From: Treponema denticola ATCC 35405
Lineage (GTDB): Bacteria; Spirochaetota; Spirochaetia; Treponematales; Treponemataceae
Assembly (NCBI RefSeq): GCF_000008185.1
Contig: NC_002967.9
Location: 1,116,001 to 1,180,000 of the forward strand
DNA: 64,000 nucleotides
Direction: 5' to 3'
The position numbers and the translations under genes were made by a program. The notes beneath the pieces were generated by a model that searched no databases, was not told where the DNA came from, and saw only the letters and a list, made by a program, of their open reading frames with translations. Each line of letters starts with the position of its first letter. Position 1 is the first letter of the stretch. Below are positions 7,896 to 16,859 of the stretch, one piece after another.

Positions 7896-10800
7896 CTATC
7901 TGTCTTCCGTTTGTTGTAGAATCTTTTCGTTTTCAAGGGTCTTAGGTATATCGCTGTAGATTTCCGGTACAAATGCAGAGCGCGGTTTTACCATGTTTTG
8001 AATATTTGCATAAGCTAGGTTTATCGTTTTTGCCCGAATCATAGTTTCCGGATTTCTGTTTAGAGCGTCCCAAGCCCTTGTCGATTCTCCGAACAAGGAT
8101 AGGGCTCTTCCGTTTTTGTTGGAATCTCCGTTTTGAACGGCTATCCTGTTAAGCACTACAGCAAGATTATTTGAAGTGTGCATATAGTCTTCTACAAATT
8201 CCGCATGGTCAACACGGGTTTGCGGAAAAATAATTCCCTTTCTTATTTTTTCGGCTTCCAGTAATTCCATCAGTCTTTCATAGTAAGCTTGGGCCGCAAA
8301 ATAATTGGTATATTTAAATAGGACATTTCCAAATCCGTATAAAAGGTTCTTATCGTTAGGTTTCTCGCTGTAAGCCAGAGTCATAGCCTTCATCGCATCC
8401 GAATAATTTTCTTTTTGATAATAGATATAGCCCATCTTGTATTGAATTGAGGGACTGTTATTTAATTCACGGACTGCATGTTCGTAAGCATCCAAGGCTT
8501 CATCATAATCTCCGGCTATAAAATAAGAAATATCTCCATAGTTTGCATAAAGTTTTCCGACAACAGGGGACGGATAAATGCCCTTTTGAGCTGTGTAAGC
8601 TTCGTATTTGGACAAGGCTTTTGCATAGATTTCTTGAGCTTCGTTATACAGCTTATCGCCTGCTATGAGCTCTCCGTAAAGACGCATTGCATCTATCTGT
8701 CTGATAGTACGTTTGGGCGTCATTTTTATGCTGTCTTCGTAGAGGTTTATTGCGTTTACAAGATAATCCTTGGCTGCTTCATTTTTTTGATTGTGTAAAA
8801 AGAAGCGTCCCATATTATAATTGGCTTCAGGGCTTTCAGGCCGTTTTTTTATGGATTTTTCCAATAGTTCCCGCAAATCATCTATTTTGCCTATCAGATT
8901 TTCAGAATCGGTAGGTTTGGGCTCATACCGTTTTTCAAGAAGATAGCCGCTGAGTTCGATGAGGTCTTCATCGGGCAGTTTTTTGTTTAAAAAATAGTTT
9001 TTTAAAGGTAAAACTTCAGCCAAATTGTCCGTGCGGATAAAGTAACGCATCATTCTTCCTGAAAATACGTCCTTGGATCCGTAAAGGTTTATAAGGCTTG
9101 CATAGGTTTTTCTGGCCTCTTCATACTTTGTAGAATCTTCATCTGCCCAGTCCAAATAAACGTCTCCTAAGGCTAGAAGAGTACTTTGGTCATTTATGTG
9201 ATAGTCTAGGACTCCTCTTTTAAGAACCTTTTCGGCCTTTTCATAATTGCGTAAATCGGTACTGAGCATATCTGCATATTCGATACCGCCTTGGCGGTCA
9301 TGGTTAAAGTCGGATAAAAGCCGCTCATAAATTGTTTCTGCGGATAGAAACTGCTTTTTTTCACGGAAGGCATTTGCAAATTTAAAATACCATTTTCGTT
9401 TTTTCTTATAAGTTCCCGCCTCATCAAAGCGCTTGATAGCTCTTTCATATTGGCCCGATTCTATACTGGTCATTCCTTCTTTATAGTAGCCTTCGGCTAC
9501 AACCGGTTTGTATATAAATTGCCATACAAGAACAAAAATCGAAAATATAAAACATAGGACTACAGTGGTTAAAATTGCTGCAGGTAATATTTTATGTACA
9601 AAGCGGTACTTAAAGCTGCGTTTTTCTTTTTCGTAGTCTTCATAGGATTTTTTATCGAATCCCCTCGGAATAGGAATGGATTTATCTAAGATACCTTCTA
9701 ATTTGCTTACTATCTTTTTTAGAGAAACATCGTTTACAATTAAATGAACGATTTCCATCTTGTTTAATTCGGAATCGTCCACATTTACAAGATAGTCTTC
9801 AAGTTCTATTCTTAAATTGAGAGGGAATGAAGAAACTCTTTCTATCAGGTAGTCATAATCATCTTCAGAAATTGAAAGGGGAATTTTTCCCTCATATTCT
9901 TCTTCATCGATGGGCTTTTTTGATTCAAAAAATTTAAAATTCTTCTCGGGAGAAAATTGGATAAAACTTTCAGGAACGGAAAAATCATCCATTCCTCCGC
10001 CCATTTCGGTATTTAAAACATTGTCATCTATAGCAAAGGCTGTGTGCTCGTCTATTTCGGGAATATCTATGTCTGTAAAGCCGCTTCCCGGCGGTGAGAC
10101 ATTTTCTTGAGCAGGGCTTGACTCTTCCAAACCATGCAAGTCTTCTCCCGTCAAAGATTCGTCAAAGGAGGGTTCCTGCGGATCTGATGATTTTGAAAAG
10201 CTTGAAAAATCTCCTTTATCAGATTGTGGAGAAGACAGATCTATACTGTCGGGGGTATCTGTGATGGGAGAAATATCCATACTTTCAAGGCCTTCGTCTT
10301 CCGGTGATAGGTTAAGATCTTCAAGCTCATCAGCTTCGGGCGATAGGTCAAGGTCTTCAAGTTCATCAGTTTCAGGCGATAGGTCAAGGTCTTCAAGTTT
10401 GTCCCTTTCAGGCGATAGGTCAGAGTCTTCAAGTTCATCAGCTTTAGACGATAGATCGAAAGTTTTCGGAGAGTCTTTCTCAGGTGATATGTCTAGACCC
10501 TCAAGCTCATCTATTTCCGGCGACATATCTATGCTGTCAGGATTATTGGACAGAGGAGCAAAATCCATGCTTGCAAGACCTTCATTCGCGGGTGAAAAAT
10601 CTATACTTTCGAGTTCGCCTACATCATTATCGGTATCGCTTGATGCGGTTATGCCTAAATCGGCAGGTTCGAAAGACGTGCCGGCATCTTCTAAGGGTGC
10701 TATTTCATCAGTAAAATCATCTAAATCGGCTATATTTTCTATGTCGGGTTTATTTGTTTCATCTGAAACCGGCTCCTGTACTGCAAAGTCCGTATCAAAA

Positions 10801-11255
10801 TCCGGGAAAATATCATCTGTTTCATCATTCGTATTTACGGCATCTTCACTTCTGGCATCTTCAACCATATCCCCCAGTCCGGAGAGCAGAGCTTCGGGTA
10901 CATCAAAGCCGTCATCATCTAAGCCGTCTATGTCATCCAATGAATCAGGTCCTTCAAGATCCAAACCGGAAAGCATGTTGTCAAAGTCTTGGGAAGCGCC
11001 ATCGTTTTCATCTTTTTCTGCAGGAAAGATATCTGCCACATCAAATTCCGAAGAATCATCCTGTTCTTGTTTAGGAGGAATTTTGTCTTCTTCTTTAAAA
11101 CCTAATAAGTCATCCAGATTTACATCAGGAAGAGGCACTTCTTTAGGTAAAGGAAGATCTTCACGTCTTTCCCCCCATTTTGCCGTAATTTCGGGTTCGT
11201 TTGCTATTGCGAGAAGTTGATTTTTAAATTTTTCAAGCTCTTTTATACTGGGCAT
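7896..11255 (-). CDS. Large membrane-anchored TPR protein with acidic repeat region
   Basis: A 1119-residue protein without a cleavable signal. The first ~440 residues are extremely acidic and hold eleven 12-residue repeats (residues ~214-345). One hydrophobic segment near residues 552-580 (AILTTVVLCFIFSIFVLVW) should anchor it, leaving the acidic part in the cytoplasm and ~540 residues of TPR repeats in the periplasm (for example YYKEGMTSIESGQYERAIKRFDEAG). This topology resembles spirochaete periplasmic flagellar collar proteins of the FlcA type; that link is an inference to test. The start has a GGGGGGAGG ribosome-binding site. A promoter lies at 11312-11340. Confidence 0.75.
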   Translation of the reverse strand: MPSIKELEKFKNQLLAIANEPEITAKWGERREDLPLPKEVPLPDVNLDDLLGFKEEDKIPPKQEQDDSSEFDVADIFPAEKDENDGASQDFDNMLSGLDLEGPDSLDDIDGLDDDGFDVPEALLSGLGDMVEDARSEDAVNTNDETDDIFPDFDTDFAVQEPVSDETNKPDIENIADLDDFTDEIAPLEDAGTSFEPADLGITASSDTDNDVGELESIDFSPANEGLASMDFAPLSNNPDSIDMSPEIDELEGLDISPEKDSPKTFDLSSKADELEDSDLSPERDKLEDLDLSPETDELEDLDLSPEADELEDLNLSPEDEGLESMDISPITDTPDSIDLSSPQSDKGDFSSFSKSSDPQEPSFDESLTGEDLHGLEESSPAQENVSPPGSGFTDIDIPEIDEHTAFAIDDNVLNTEMGGGMDDFSVPESFIQFSPEKNFKFFESKKPIDEEEYEGKIPLSISEDDYDYLIERVSSFPLNLRIELEDYLVNVDDSELNKMEIVHLIVNDVSLKKIVSKLEGILDKSIPIPRGFDKKSYEDYEKEKRSFKYRFVHKILPAAILTTVVLCFIFSIFVLVWQFIYKPVVAEGYYKEGMTSIESGQYERAIKRFDEAGTYKKKRKWYFKFANAFREKKQFLSAETIYERLLSDFNHDRQGGIEYADMLSTDLRNYEKAEKVLKRGVLDYHINDQSTLLALGDVYLDWADEDSTKYEEARKTYASLINLYGSKDVFSGRMMRYFIRTDNLAEVLPLKNYFLNKKLPDEDLIELSGYLLEKRYEPKPTDSENLIGKIDDLRELLEKSIKKRPESPEANYNMGRFFLHNQKNEAAKDYLVNAINLYEDSIKMTPKRTIRQIDAMRLYGELIAGDKLYNEAQEIYAKALSKYEAYTAQKGIYPSPVVGKLYANYGDISYFIAGDYDEALDAYEHAVRELNNSPSIQYKMGYIYYQKENYSDAMKAMTLAYSEKPNDKNLLYGFGNVLFKYTNYFAAQAYYERLMELLEAEKIRKGIIFPQTRVDHAEFVEDYMHTSNNLAVVLNRIAVQNGDSNKNGRALSLFGESTRAWDALNRNPETMIRAKTINLAYANIQNMVKPRSAFVPEIYSDIPKTLENEKILQQTEDR
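10224..10616 (-). repeat. Eleven tandem 36-bp (12-aa) coding repeats
   Basis: On the minus strand the units follow the pattern ELEDLDLSPExD, with the central copies (SPERDKLEDLDL, SPETDELEDLDL, SPEADELEDLNL) nearly identical and the outer ones diverged. The nucleotide unit is 36 bp, so copy number could vary between strains without breaking the frame. Confidence 0.85.
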
Positions 11256-11311
11256 TTGAGCGGGCCTCCCCCCTTATTTTCGGCTTATTTTGGTTCAACT
11301 TGATATATTAT

Positions 11312-11340
11312 TTTATACCATAAAAGGAGTTTTTTTTCAA
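11312..11340 (-). promoter_or_regulatory. Predicted promoter of the large TPR gene
   Basis: Read on the minus strand, TTGAAA (11335-11340) and TATAAA (11312-11317) are 17 nt apart. The start codon follows about 57 nt downstream with a strong purine-rich ribosome-binding site. Confidence 0.6.
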
Positions 11341-11427
11341 TGAGTTCTGACATATTCAGAAACCAAGTATAAATGCCGATAATTTTACCATGATGCCGTT
11401 AAAAAGCTGTTTTATAGTTTACTTCTC

Positions 11428-11456
11428 TTGACATAACGGCTTTTTTTTTGCATTAT
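11428..11456 (+). promoter_or_regulatory. Predicted promoter of the DUF4912 gene
   Basis: A perfect TTGACA (11428-11433) is followed after 17 nt by CATTAT (11451-11456), a 4/6 match to the -10. The transcript would run into the DUF4912 and GH57-like genes. Confidence 0.5.
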
Positions 11457-11513
11457 TATGAACTAGTTTAATAGTGTAGTTGGCGGCGGAATCCGCTGAT
11501 TTAGGGGAAATGT

Positions 11514-12218
11514 GTGAATTTATCAAAAAGTTATTTACAATCCGTTTCTACGGATGAGCTTTTACAAATTGCCGATGATTACGGCATATTTGTACCGAAA
11601 GGGCTATGCAGAAATCTAATAATTGAAGAACTGCTTGAAATAGACGAAGATTCTAATGTATCTGATAGCAAGCTTTTAAAGGTCAGCAATGATGAGTTGT
11701 TTTTAGATGATGAAATGGATGGTAAAGGAAATGCCGGCTTGGCTCTTTCCTACAACAAGACTGAAATTCATGTGCTGCTCAGGGACCCAATGTGGGCCTT
11801 TGCTTTTTGGGATTTTTATAAGCCCGAATTTCTAAATTTAGTGGATGATCCCGATTTTGACTCTTTCTTTTTAAGGGTTCTTTTGCTGTCTGAAAATAAT
11901 CTGTCCGAATCATATGATTATTTTGATATTGATGTGGCAGAGGCAGATAGGAATAGATATTTTTATCTTTCTTTTGAAGATTCGGTAACAAGGGTTGAAT
12001 TATGCTCCCGTAAAATTGAAGGAGAGGTTTCCGTTTTAGCAAAGTCTAATCTTATAAGGCTTAGACGGAAAAATATTCCTAATAATTTATGCGTTCTTGA
12101 TAATGATGTAAGCTCGTCGGTATATCTTTCAGGAATTTCCGAGTTAAAAAAACAGCATTTTAAAAATTATCGTCAGGCCTTTAGGGGAAAAGAGGAGCCG
12201 AAAATTGAAAGATTATAA
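11514..12218 (+). CDS. DUF4912 domain protein with Rho-N-like start
   Basis: The first ~45 residues (SYLQSVSTDELLQIADDYGI and CRNLIIEELLEI) look like a small helical SAP/Rho-N type module. From about residue 80, LSYNKTEIHVLLRDPMWAFAFWDF, FDIDVAEADRNRYFYL and SVLAKSNLIRLRR match the DUF4912 pattern, a family of unknown function often next to glycan-active genes. Translation begins at GTG behind AGGGGAAA. Its last 14 nt overlap the GH57-like gene, indicating translational coupling and a shared role. A glycogen or glucan connection is inferred only from this neighbour. Confidence 0.75.
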   Translation: MNLSKSYLQSVSTDELLQIADDYGIFVPKGLCRNLIIEELLEIDEDSNVSDSKLLKVSNDELFLDDEMDGKGNAGLALSYNKTEIHVLLRDPMWAFAFWDFYKPEFLNLVDDPDFDSFFLRVLLLSENNLSESYDYFDIDVAEADRNRYFYLSFEDSVTRVELCSRKIEGEVSVLAKSNLIRLRRKNIPNNLCVLDNDVSSSVYLSGISELKKQHFKNYRQAFRGKEEPKIERL

Positions 12219-13782
12219 ATTAATTTTTATTTTGGATGCTCATTTGCCGTATGTATGCAATGAAGTTGAGCAGGGCCTTATAGAAGAGGATTGGCTTTTT
12301 GATGCTTTATCTTATCTTTATCTGCCTGTCTTGAAAATGTGTTCTAACTTACAAAAAGAAAATATTCCGTTTAAAATAGGTGTTGTTTTTGAACCCGCAC
12401 TATGCGATATGCTTGACGACAAGGTTTTGCAGGATAGATACCGTCAACATGTTCAGCGCAAAATCGAGTTTGCAAAAAAAGAACTTGAATGCTTTGCAGA
12501 ATGTGCAGAGACAAAAAAACTTATTCAGTACAACTTAAAGCGTTTTAATGATGATAAGCGTATCTTTGAAGATTGCGGAGGAAATGTTTTAAAGCAGTTT
12601 GATTATCTTGCTCGTCAAGGTTATGTAGAGCTGTTGGCAACGACTGCAACCAATTCATTCTTACCGTTTTTTTTGAGTATGCCGGAAGCTATTGCTGCAC
12701 AGATAGAAATGGGGCAGATAAATTACCGCAAACATTTCAGCTCTGTTCCCTCAGGTTTTTGGATTCCTTCAATGGCTTATTTTGACGGTTTGGATGATAT
12801 TATAAGAAGTTACGGTTATGATTATACGGTTGTTTCTTCGGAAGGTTTTTTGCTTTCGGATAAGGTTCCGCCTGCCGGTGTTTTTTCGGCAGCAGCTTCA
12901 AAAAACGGGTTAAAATTTTTAGCCTGTGATCTTTCCGCTTGTAATTCTATTTATGATGAGCTCAACGGGTTTCCTCAAAATAAGGTTTATATTGATGTGG
13001 AAAATGATGTCGGCTTTAGACAATCCGAAGAATATTTAGCTTCAGTATTCGATACTTCAAAGGGCAGGCGGGCAATAGGGTTCAGGTATTGGTCAAGGGA
13101 TGAAGAAGAAACTCCTTATGACATACAAAAAGCTCATGCTCAAATTTTGGCAGATGCCGAATCCTATGTAAACTCTCGTGCAGAGGCTTTAAGAGCCGTT
13201 AAAGAAACGGGGGGGGGTGAATCACCGTTTTCCCTTTTGATTATCTCATCCGATTTTTTCGGTAAAAAATGGTGTGAAGGTCTTATCTGGCTTGAGCGGG
13301 TTTTTAGGCTGATAAATGATAATGAAGAGTTGGAAACTATGTTACCTTCAGATGCCGCTAATTTGTCTAAGCAGCTTTATACTGTTAAGCCGTTTTTTTC
13401 TTCCTTTTTAAAGTCAGGTTATGCGGATGAACTTTTAACAAATGAAAACGACTGGATGTATAGATATATAGTTAAGATTACCGAGAGGATGATCGATCTT
13501 GTCGAGATGTTTCCTGCAGACGGCAGCTTAAAAGAGCGCGTTTTAAATGCTGCGGCGAGAGAGGTGCTTCTTTTACAGTCCGTTTATTGGCCCCTTTATA
13601 TAAATGATCCGCAGCTTAAAGATTTTGCAGAAAGGCGTTTTGTAGAGCATGTCAATTCTTTTACGGCAGCCTATGAGGCCCTTGGAGCCGATTCGCCTGA
13701 TGCAAAGTGGCTTTCAGAACGCGAAAGTAAGTATCCCGTTTTTAAAGATATAAATTACCGTATTTTTAGCCGCAAAAAATAA
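12205..13782 (+). CDS. GH57/DUF1957-like protein, catalytic residues lost
   Basis: A 525-residue protein with the layout of GH57 alpha-glucan branching enzymes: IFILDAHLPYV at the N-terminus, SGFWIPSMAYFDG near 183-195, IISSDFFGKKWCEG near 346-359, and a C-terminal helical domain (LLLQSVYWPLYI). In active branching enzymes the second motif carries the nucleophile Glu (WLPE) and the third the acid/base Asp (IDTELFG). Here these positions are Ser189 and Ser348, and the first His of HxH is Asp11. It is therefore probably a non-catalytic glucan-binding or regulatory relative. Start is TTG behind GAGGAG, overlapping the DUF4912 gene. Confidence 0.75.
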   Translation: MKDYKLIFILDAHLPYVCNEVEQGLIEEDWLFDALSYLYLPVLKMCSNLQKENIPFKIGVVFEPALCDMLDDKVLQDRYRQHVQRKIEFAKKELECFAECAETKKLIQYNLKRFNDDKRIFEDCGGNVLKQFDYLARQGYVELLATTATNSFLPFFLSMPEAIAAQIEMGQINYRKHFSSVPSGFWIPSMAYFDGLDDIIRSYGYDYTVVSSEGFLLSDKVPPAGVFSAAASKNGLKFLACDLSACNSIYDELNGFPQNKVYIDVENDVGFRQSEEYLASVFDTSKGRRAIGFRYWSRDEEETPYDIQKAHAQILADAESYVNSRAEALRAVKETGGGESPFSLLIISSDFFGKKWCEGLIWLERVFRLINDNEELETMLPSDAANLSKQLYTVKPFFSSFLKSGYADELLTNENDWMYRYIVKITERMIDLVEMFPADGSLKERVLNAAAREVLLLQSVYWPLYINDPQLKDFAERRFVEHVNSFTAAYEALGADSPDAKWLSERESKYPVFKDINYRIFSRKK

Positions 13783-13803
13783 TGCAGCAGGCTAAAACTT
13801 GAA

Positions 13804-13926
13804 GATGAAAAATATACAAGGATGTACACCCCCAACCGCCATGGAAGGCGGTGGTTCCATACTTCGAGAGTTTTGCTTTAGCAAAACTCTAAGATGAAAA
13901 ATGTACACGGATGTACATTTTTCATC
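13804..13926. repeat. Intergenic hairpin cluster before alr
   Basis: Two perfect hairpins stand in series: AGAGTTTTGC/GCAAAACTCT with a TTTA loop (13867-13890), and a 15-bp stem GATGAAAAATGTACA with a CGGA loop (13893-13926). A diverged half copy of the second (GATGAAAAATATACAAGGATGTACA) lies at 13804. A further stem ACCGCC/GGCGGT sits between. No T-run follows the hairpins, so a simple intrinsic terminator is not obvious. Confidence 0.7.
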
Positions 13927-13930
13927 GGTC

Positions 13931-13959
13931 TTGCATAAAACTTTATAAATGTATAAAAT
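13931..13959 (+). promoter_or_regulatory. Predicted promoter of alr (leaderless layout)
   Basis: TTGCAT (13931-13936) and TAAAAT (13954-13959) are 17 nt apart, and the ATG of alr begins 7 nt after the -10. No Shine-Dalgarno sequence precedes the ATG. Confidence 0.6.
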
Positions 13960-13965
13960 ATTCTT

Positions 13966-15105
13966 ATGAGAGCGACAAAGGCTATTATCCATTTGGATAA
14001 CTTACAATATAACATTAAAGAAATAAAAAAGCGGCTTAACAAGAATGTAAAGATTTGTCTTCCGGTCAAGGCCGATGCCTATGGGCATGGGGCTGTGAGG
14101 GTTGCGGTTGCAGCAATAAGGGCAGGCGTTTCTTATTTGGCTGTTGCCTCCATTCAGGAAGCTGTCGAATTAAGAGAGGCCGGTATTGTAGCCCCGATTA
14201 TTTCTTTAAGTCTTCCCGTGCTTGAAGAAATTCCTGAGCTTTTAAAATACGATATTGAGCCCTTGGTTATAGATGAGGAGTTTATAAACGATTTAAACCG
14301 TTTTGCAAAAAAACTAAATAAAAAAGCCTGGGTTCATCTTAAAATAGATACCGGAATGCGCAGGATAGGCTGCTCGCCTATGGAAGCCGTTAAACTTGCG
14401 GTACAGATAGACCGTGCAGAAAATCTTGAGCTAAAAGGAGTGTGTACGCATTTCGCTGTTTCCGATTCTACCGATGAAAAAAATATTAAATTTACAAAAA
14501 AACAGATTTCTGTTTTTAAGGACTCAATAAAAGAAATAAAAAAAGCGGGGATTAATCCCGGATTAATTCATGCCGCAAATTCAGGATCTGTTCTTCAATA
14601 TCCCGAAGCCCAGTTCGATATGGTGCGTCCGGGAATCTTGGTCTACGGTTATGCACCCTCTCCATCCCTAAATTCTTTAATAGATTTAAAGCCTGTAATG
14701 GAGCTTGTTACACAGGTAGTGCTTATCAAAAAAATTGAAAAGGATACAAGCGTTTCTTATGATAGATGTTGGACAGCCGAAAAAGAAACATTTGTTGCAA
14801 CCCTTCCTATAGGCTATGCGGACGGACTCATGCGTTCCCTTAGCGGATTAAAAGTGAGAATAGGAAAAGATTTTTTTCCGATCATCGGACGCATTTGTAT
14901 GGATCAATGTATGATAGATATAGGCGCTTCTCCATGGGTTCAAAGATGGGATGAGGTTTGTATCTTCGGTCCTGTTTCAAAAGAACATCCTAAAAATAAT
15001 ACGGCCCAAGATCTTGCAAAAATTGCCGGAACTATTCCTTATGAGCTGACATGCGATATAAACAAAAGAGTTCCGCGTATTTTTATTGATGAAACCATAC
15101 AATAA
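13966..15105 (+). CDS. alr: Alanine racemase
   Basis: A 379-residue fold-type III PLP enzyme that interconverts L- and D-alanine for peptidoglycan. The PLP lysine is Lys35 in PVKADAYGHG. The catalytic Tyr lies in VSYDRCW near residue 265, and the substrate Met segment is CMDQCMIDIG. The C-terminal half has LPIGYADGL and ICMDQ typical of Alr. The length is normal. The gene is preceded by a hairpin cluster and by a promoter placed so that the ATG is the expected transcript start. ispH begins 23 nt downstream and is likely co-transcribed. Confidence 0.95.
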   Translation: MRATKAIIHLDNLQYNIKEIKKRLNKNVKICLPVKADAYGHGAVRVAVAAIRAGVSYLAVASIQEAVELREAGIVAPIISLSLPVLEEIPELLKYDIEPLVIDEEFINDLNRFAKKLNKKAWVHLKIDTGMRRIGCSPMEAVKLAVQIDRAENLELKGVCTHFAVSDSTDEKNIKFTKKQISVFKDSIKEIKKAGINPGLIHAANSGSVLQYPEAQFDMVRPGILVYGYAPSPSLNSLIDLKPVMELVTQVVLIKKIEKDTSVSYDRCWTAEKETFVATLPIGYADGLMRSLSGLKVRIGKDFFPIIGRICMDQCMIDIGASPWVQRWDEVCIFGPVSKEHPKNNTAQDLAKIAGTIPYELTCDINKRVPRIFIDETIQ

Positions 15106-15128
15106 ATTATTTTGTGCGGGCGGTTTTT

Positions 15129-15998
15129 ATGGTTGTAAAACGTGCGGAAGTTTTAGGTTATTGTTCCGGAGTACGCAGAGCTGTTGATACGGTTCTTAAA
15201 CTAGCGAAAGAAAATACTGAAAATAAATCCGGCCTTTATACCTTCGGACCATTGATTCATAATCCTTCTACAATGTTACGGTTAAAACAAATGGGTGTAA
15301 GAACTATTGACACTGAAAATTTTACCGAAGATGAAGACTATAAAGATTCCGTTATCGTAATAAGGGCTCACGGTATTCCTCCGTCAAAAAAAAGCGAGCT
15401 TGAAAAAAGCGGGGCTAAGGTGATAGATGCAACATGCTCCAGAGTAAAGGCAAGTCAGGCCCTTGCAAAAAAACATTCTGAAGAAGCCTTTGTTATTTTA
15501 GCCGGAGATAAAAACCACGGAGAACTTATAAGCATTGCAGGTTATGCGGAAGGAAAATGCTTAATCGTTCAAAATGCCGAAGAAGCCGCTTTAATAGATT
15601 TACCTTCTTCTTTGAGTGCAAATGGGAGTGCCGTTTTAATTGCCCAAACGACGATTAAGGAATCGGAATATGAAGCAATAGCTTCGGCTTTGAAGAAAAG
15701 GATTTCCGATTTAAAGGTCTTTAATACGATTTGTCCTGCAACCTCCGATCGGCAGGCTGCCTTAAAAAAATTAGCTTATGAAGTTGATGCACTTTTAGTT
15801 ATAGGCGGGAAAAATTCTGCAAACACAAAAAGGCTTTTTCAAACCGCCGTTGACACAAAAAAGCCTGCATGGTTAATCGAAGATGCCTCTGAAATACCGA
15901 AAGAGATTTTTTCTTATTCAGTGATAGGTTTAACTGCCGGTGCTTCAACTCCCGATTTTATAATCGATGAGGTAGAAAAAAAATTACTTGAGGGATAA
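15129..15998 (+). CDS. ispH: 4-hydroxy-3-methylbut-2-enyl diphosphate reductase IspH
   Basis: This iron-sulfur enzyme makes IPP and DMAPP in the last step of the MEP isoprenoid pathway. The three cluster cysteines are visible in AEVLGYCSGVRRA, DATCSRVKAS and NTICPATSDRQ. RAHGIPP, GDKNHGE and GLTAGASTPDFII are further family hallmarks. The ATG at 15129 (MVVKRAEVLGYC) fits the normal distance to the first Cys; a GTG at 15114 is possible but less likely. The gene ends 3 nt before the convergent GNAT gene. Confidence 0.94.
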   Translation: MVVKRAEVLGYCSGVRRAVDTVLKLAKENTENKSGLYTFGPLIHNPSTMLRLKQMGVRTIDTENFTEDEDYKDSVIVIRAHGIPPSKKSELEKSGAKVIDATCSRVKASQALAKKHSEEAFVILAGDKNHGELISIAGYAEGKCLIVQNAEEAALIDLPSSLSANGSAVLIAQTTIKESEYEAIASALKKRISDLKVFNTICPATSDRQAALKKLAYEVDALLVIGGKNSANTKRLFQTAVDTKKPAWLIEDASEIPKEIFSYSVIGLTAGASTPDFIIDEVEKKLLEG

Positions 15999-16001
15999 AA
16001 C

Positions 16002-16856
16002 TTAATTAAGGATATAGGTATTATACGATTCTTTACAGTTAATTTGTAAGGCCGTCATTAGTGGAAAAGCATAATAATCGGTATCATCTATTTCAAAATA
16101 AATTTGCTCATAAGCGTTTAATAGATTATTGATTATAACTTGAAAATAATTTAGATAGGTTTCGATTTCTTCTATTGTCTTTCCGCCAAGATAGCCGATT
16201 TCGGGAAGATTTTCTATGTAAACTATTACATAGGCTGATACTTCGTTATTAGAAATTAAACATGAGGACCTTTCTTCATCGCAATCGGCTAAAATTTCAT
16301 TTGAAAATTCTTTTATACATATATCTTTATTGAGCGGGTTTATGCTTTTGTGTGTGTCGGCATAATTAAAGTAAAATATTTTTTTGAATTCTTCTTTTTC
16401 TTTTGAATTTAAATTTATAAAAGGTTTTATCTGCATATTTTTAAATTCAGTAGAAGTTTCCTTTGACAAAAAAATATTTTGAGCTTCTTTTTTTAGATCA
16501 AAACTATATGACCTGCGGGCTAAAACAAAACCTTCTTTAAGTAAAAATTGAATTAATTCCTCTTTACCGGAAGAACACATAACTTGAAATCTTTTTTTAG
16601 CCGAGTTTTCTTTTAAGGCTTTTAAAAGCCGGCTCCCCAATCCTTTGTTTCTGTAATCTTTCTCGATATGGATATTTATATAATCCCTGTATGGATGAAA
16701 AGAATTTGTGTAAAGGCTGCCTGCTCCGATTATCTTTTCTTTATCGAATAAGCCGATTAGATTTCCTCTTTGGTTAAGATTAGCTTTTTGAAGAAAGTCT
16801 TTTACTTCCTTTTGAGAAATAATTTTATCGGTAAGACCAATTGATTTTATACTCAT
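16002..16856 (-). CDS. GNAT-family N-acetyltransferase, two-domain
   Basis: A 284-residue protein. The N-terminal half shows a GNAT acetyl-CoA loop in INIHIEKDYRNKGLGSRLL (R-N-K-G-L-G), preceded by GAGSLYTN. The C-terminal half has a second, weaker GNAT-like pattern (SAYVIVYIENLPEIGYLGG) without a clear Q/RxxGxG/A loop, so it may be a degenerate partner domain. It starts directly after the stop of the kinase-like gene (3 nt), with GAAGAGG as ribosome-binding site, and belongs to a run of five small minus-strand genes. The acceptor substrate is unknown. Confidence 0.75.
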   Translation of the reverse strand: MSIKSIGLTDKIISQKEVKDFLQKANLNQRGNLIGLFDKEKIIGAGSLYTNSFHPYRDYINIHIEKDYRNKGLGSRLLKALKENSAKKRFQVMCSSGKEELIQFLLKEGFVLARRSYSFDLKKEAQNIFLSKETSTEFKNMQIKPFINLNSKEKEEFKKIFYFNYADTHKSINPLNKDICIKEFSNEILADCDEERSSCLISNNEVSAYVIVYIENLPEIGYLGGKTIEEIETYLNYFQVIINNLLNAYEQIYFEIDDTDYYAFPLMTALQINCKESYNTYILN

Positions 16857-16859
16857 GAT

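Noticed and set aside
10261-11220. Plus-strand frame of 319 codons, Ser-rich
   Set aside because: It is the antisense of the acidic repeat region of the large TPR gene; Ser/Asp-rich codons produce open antisense frames.
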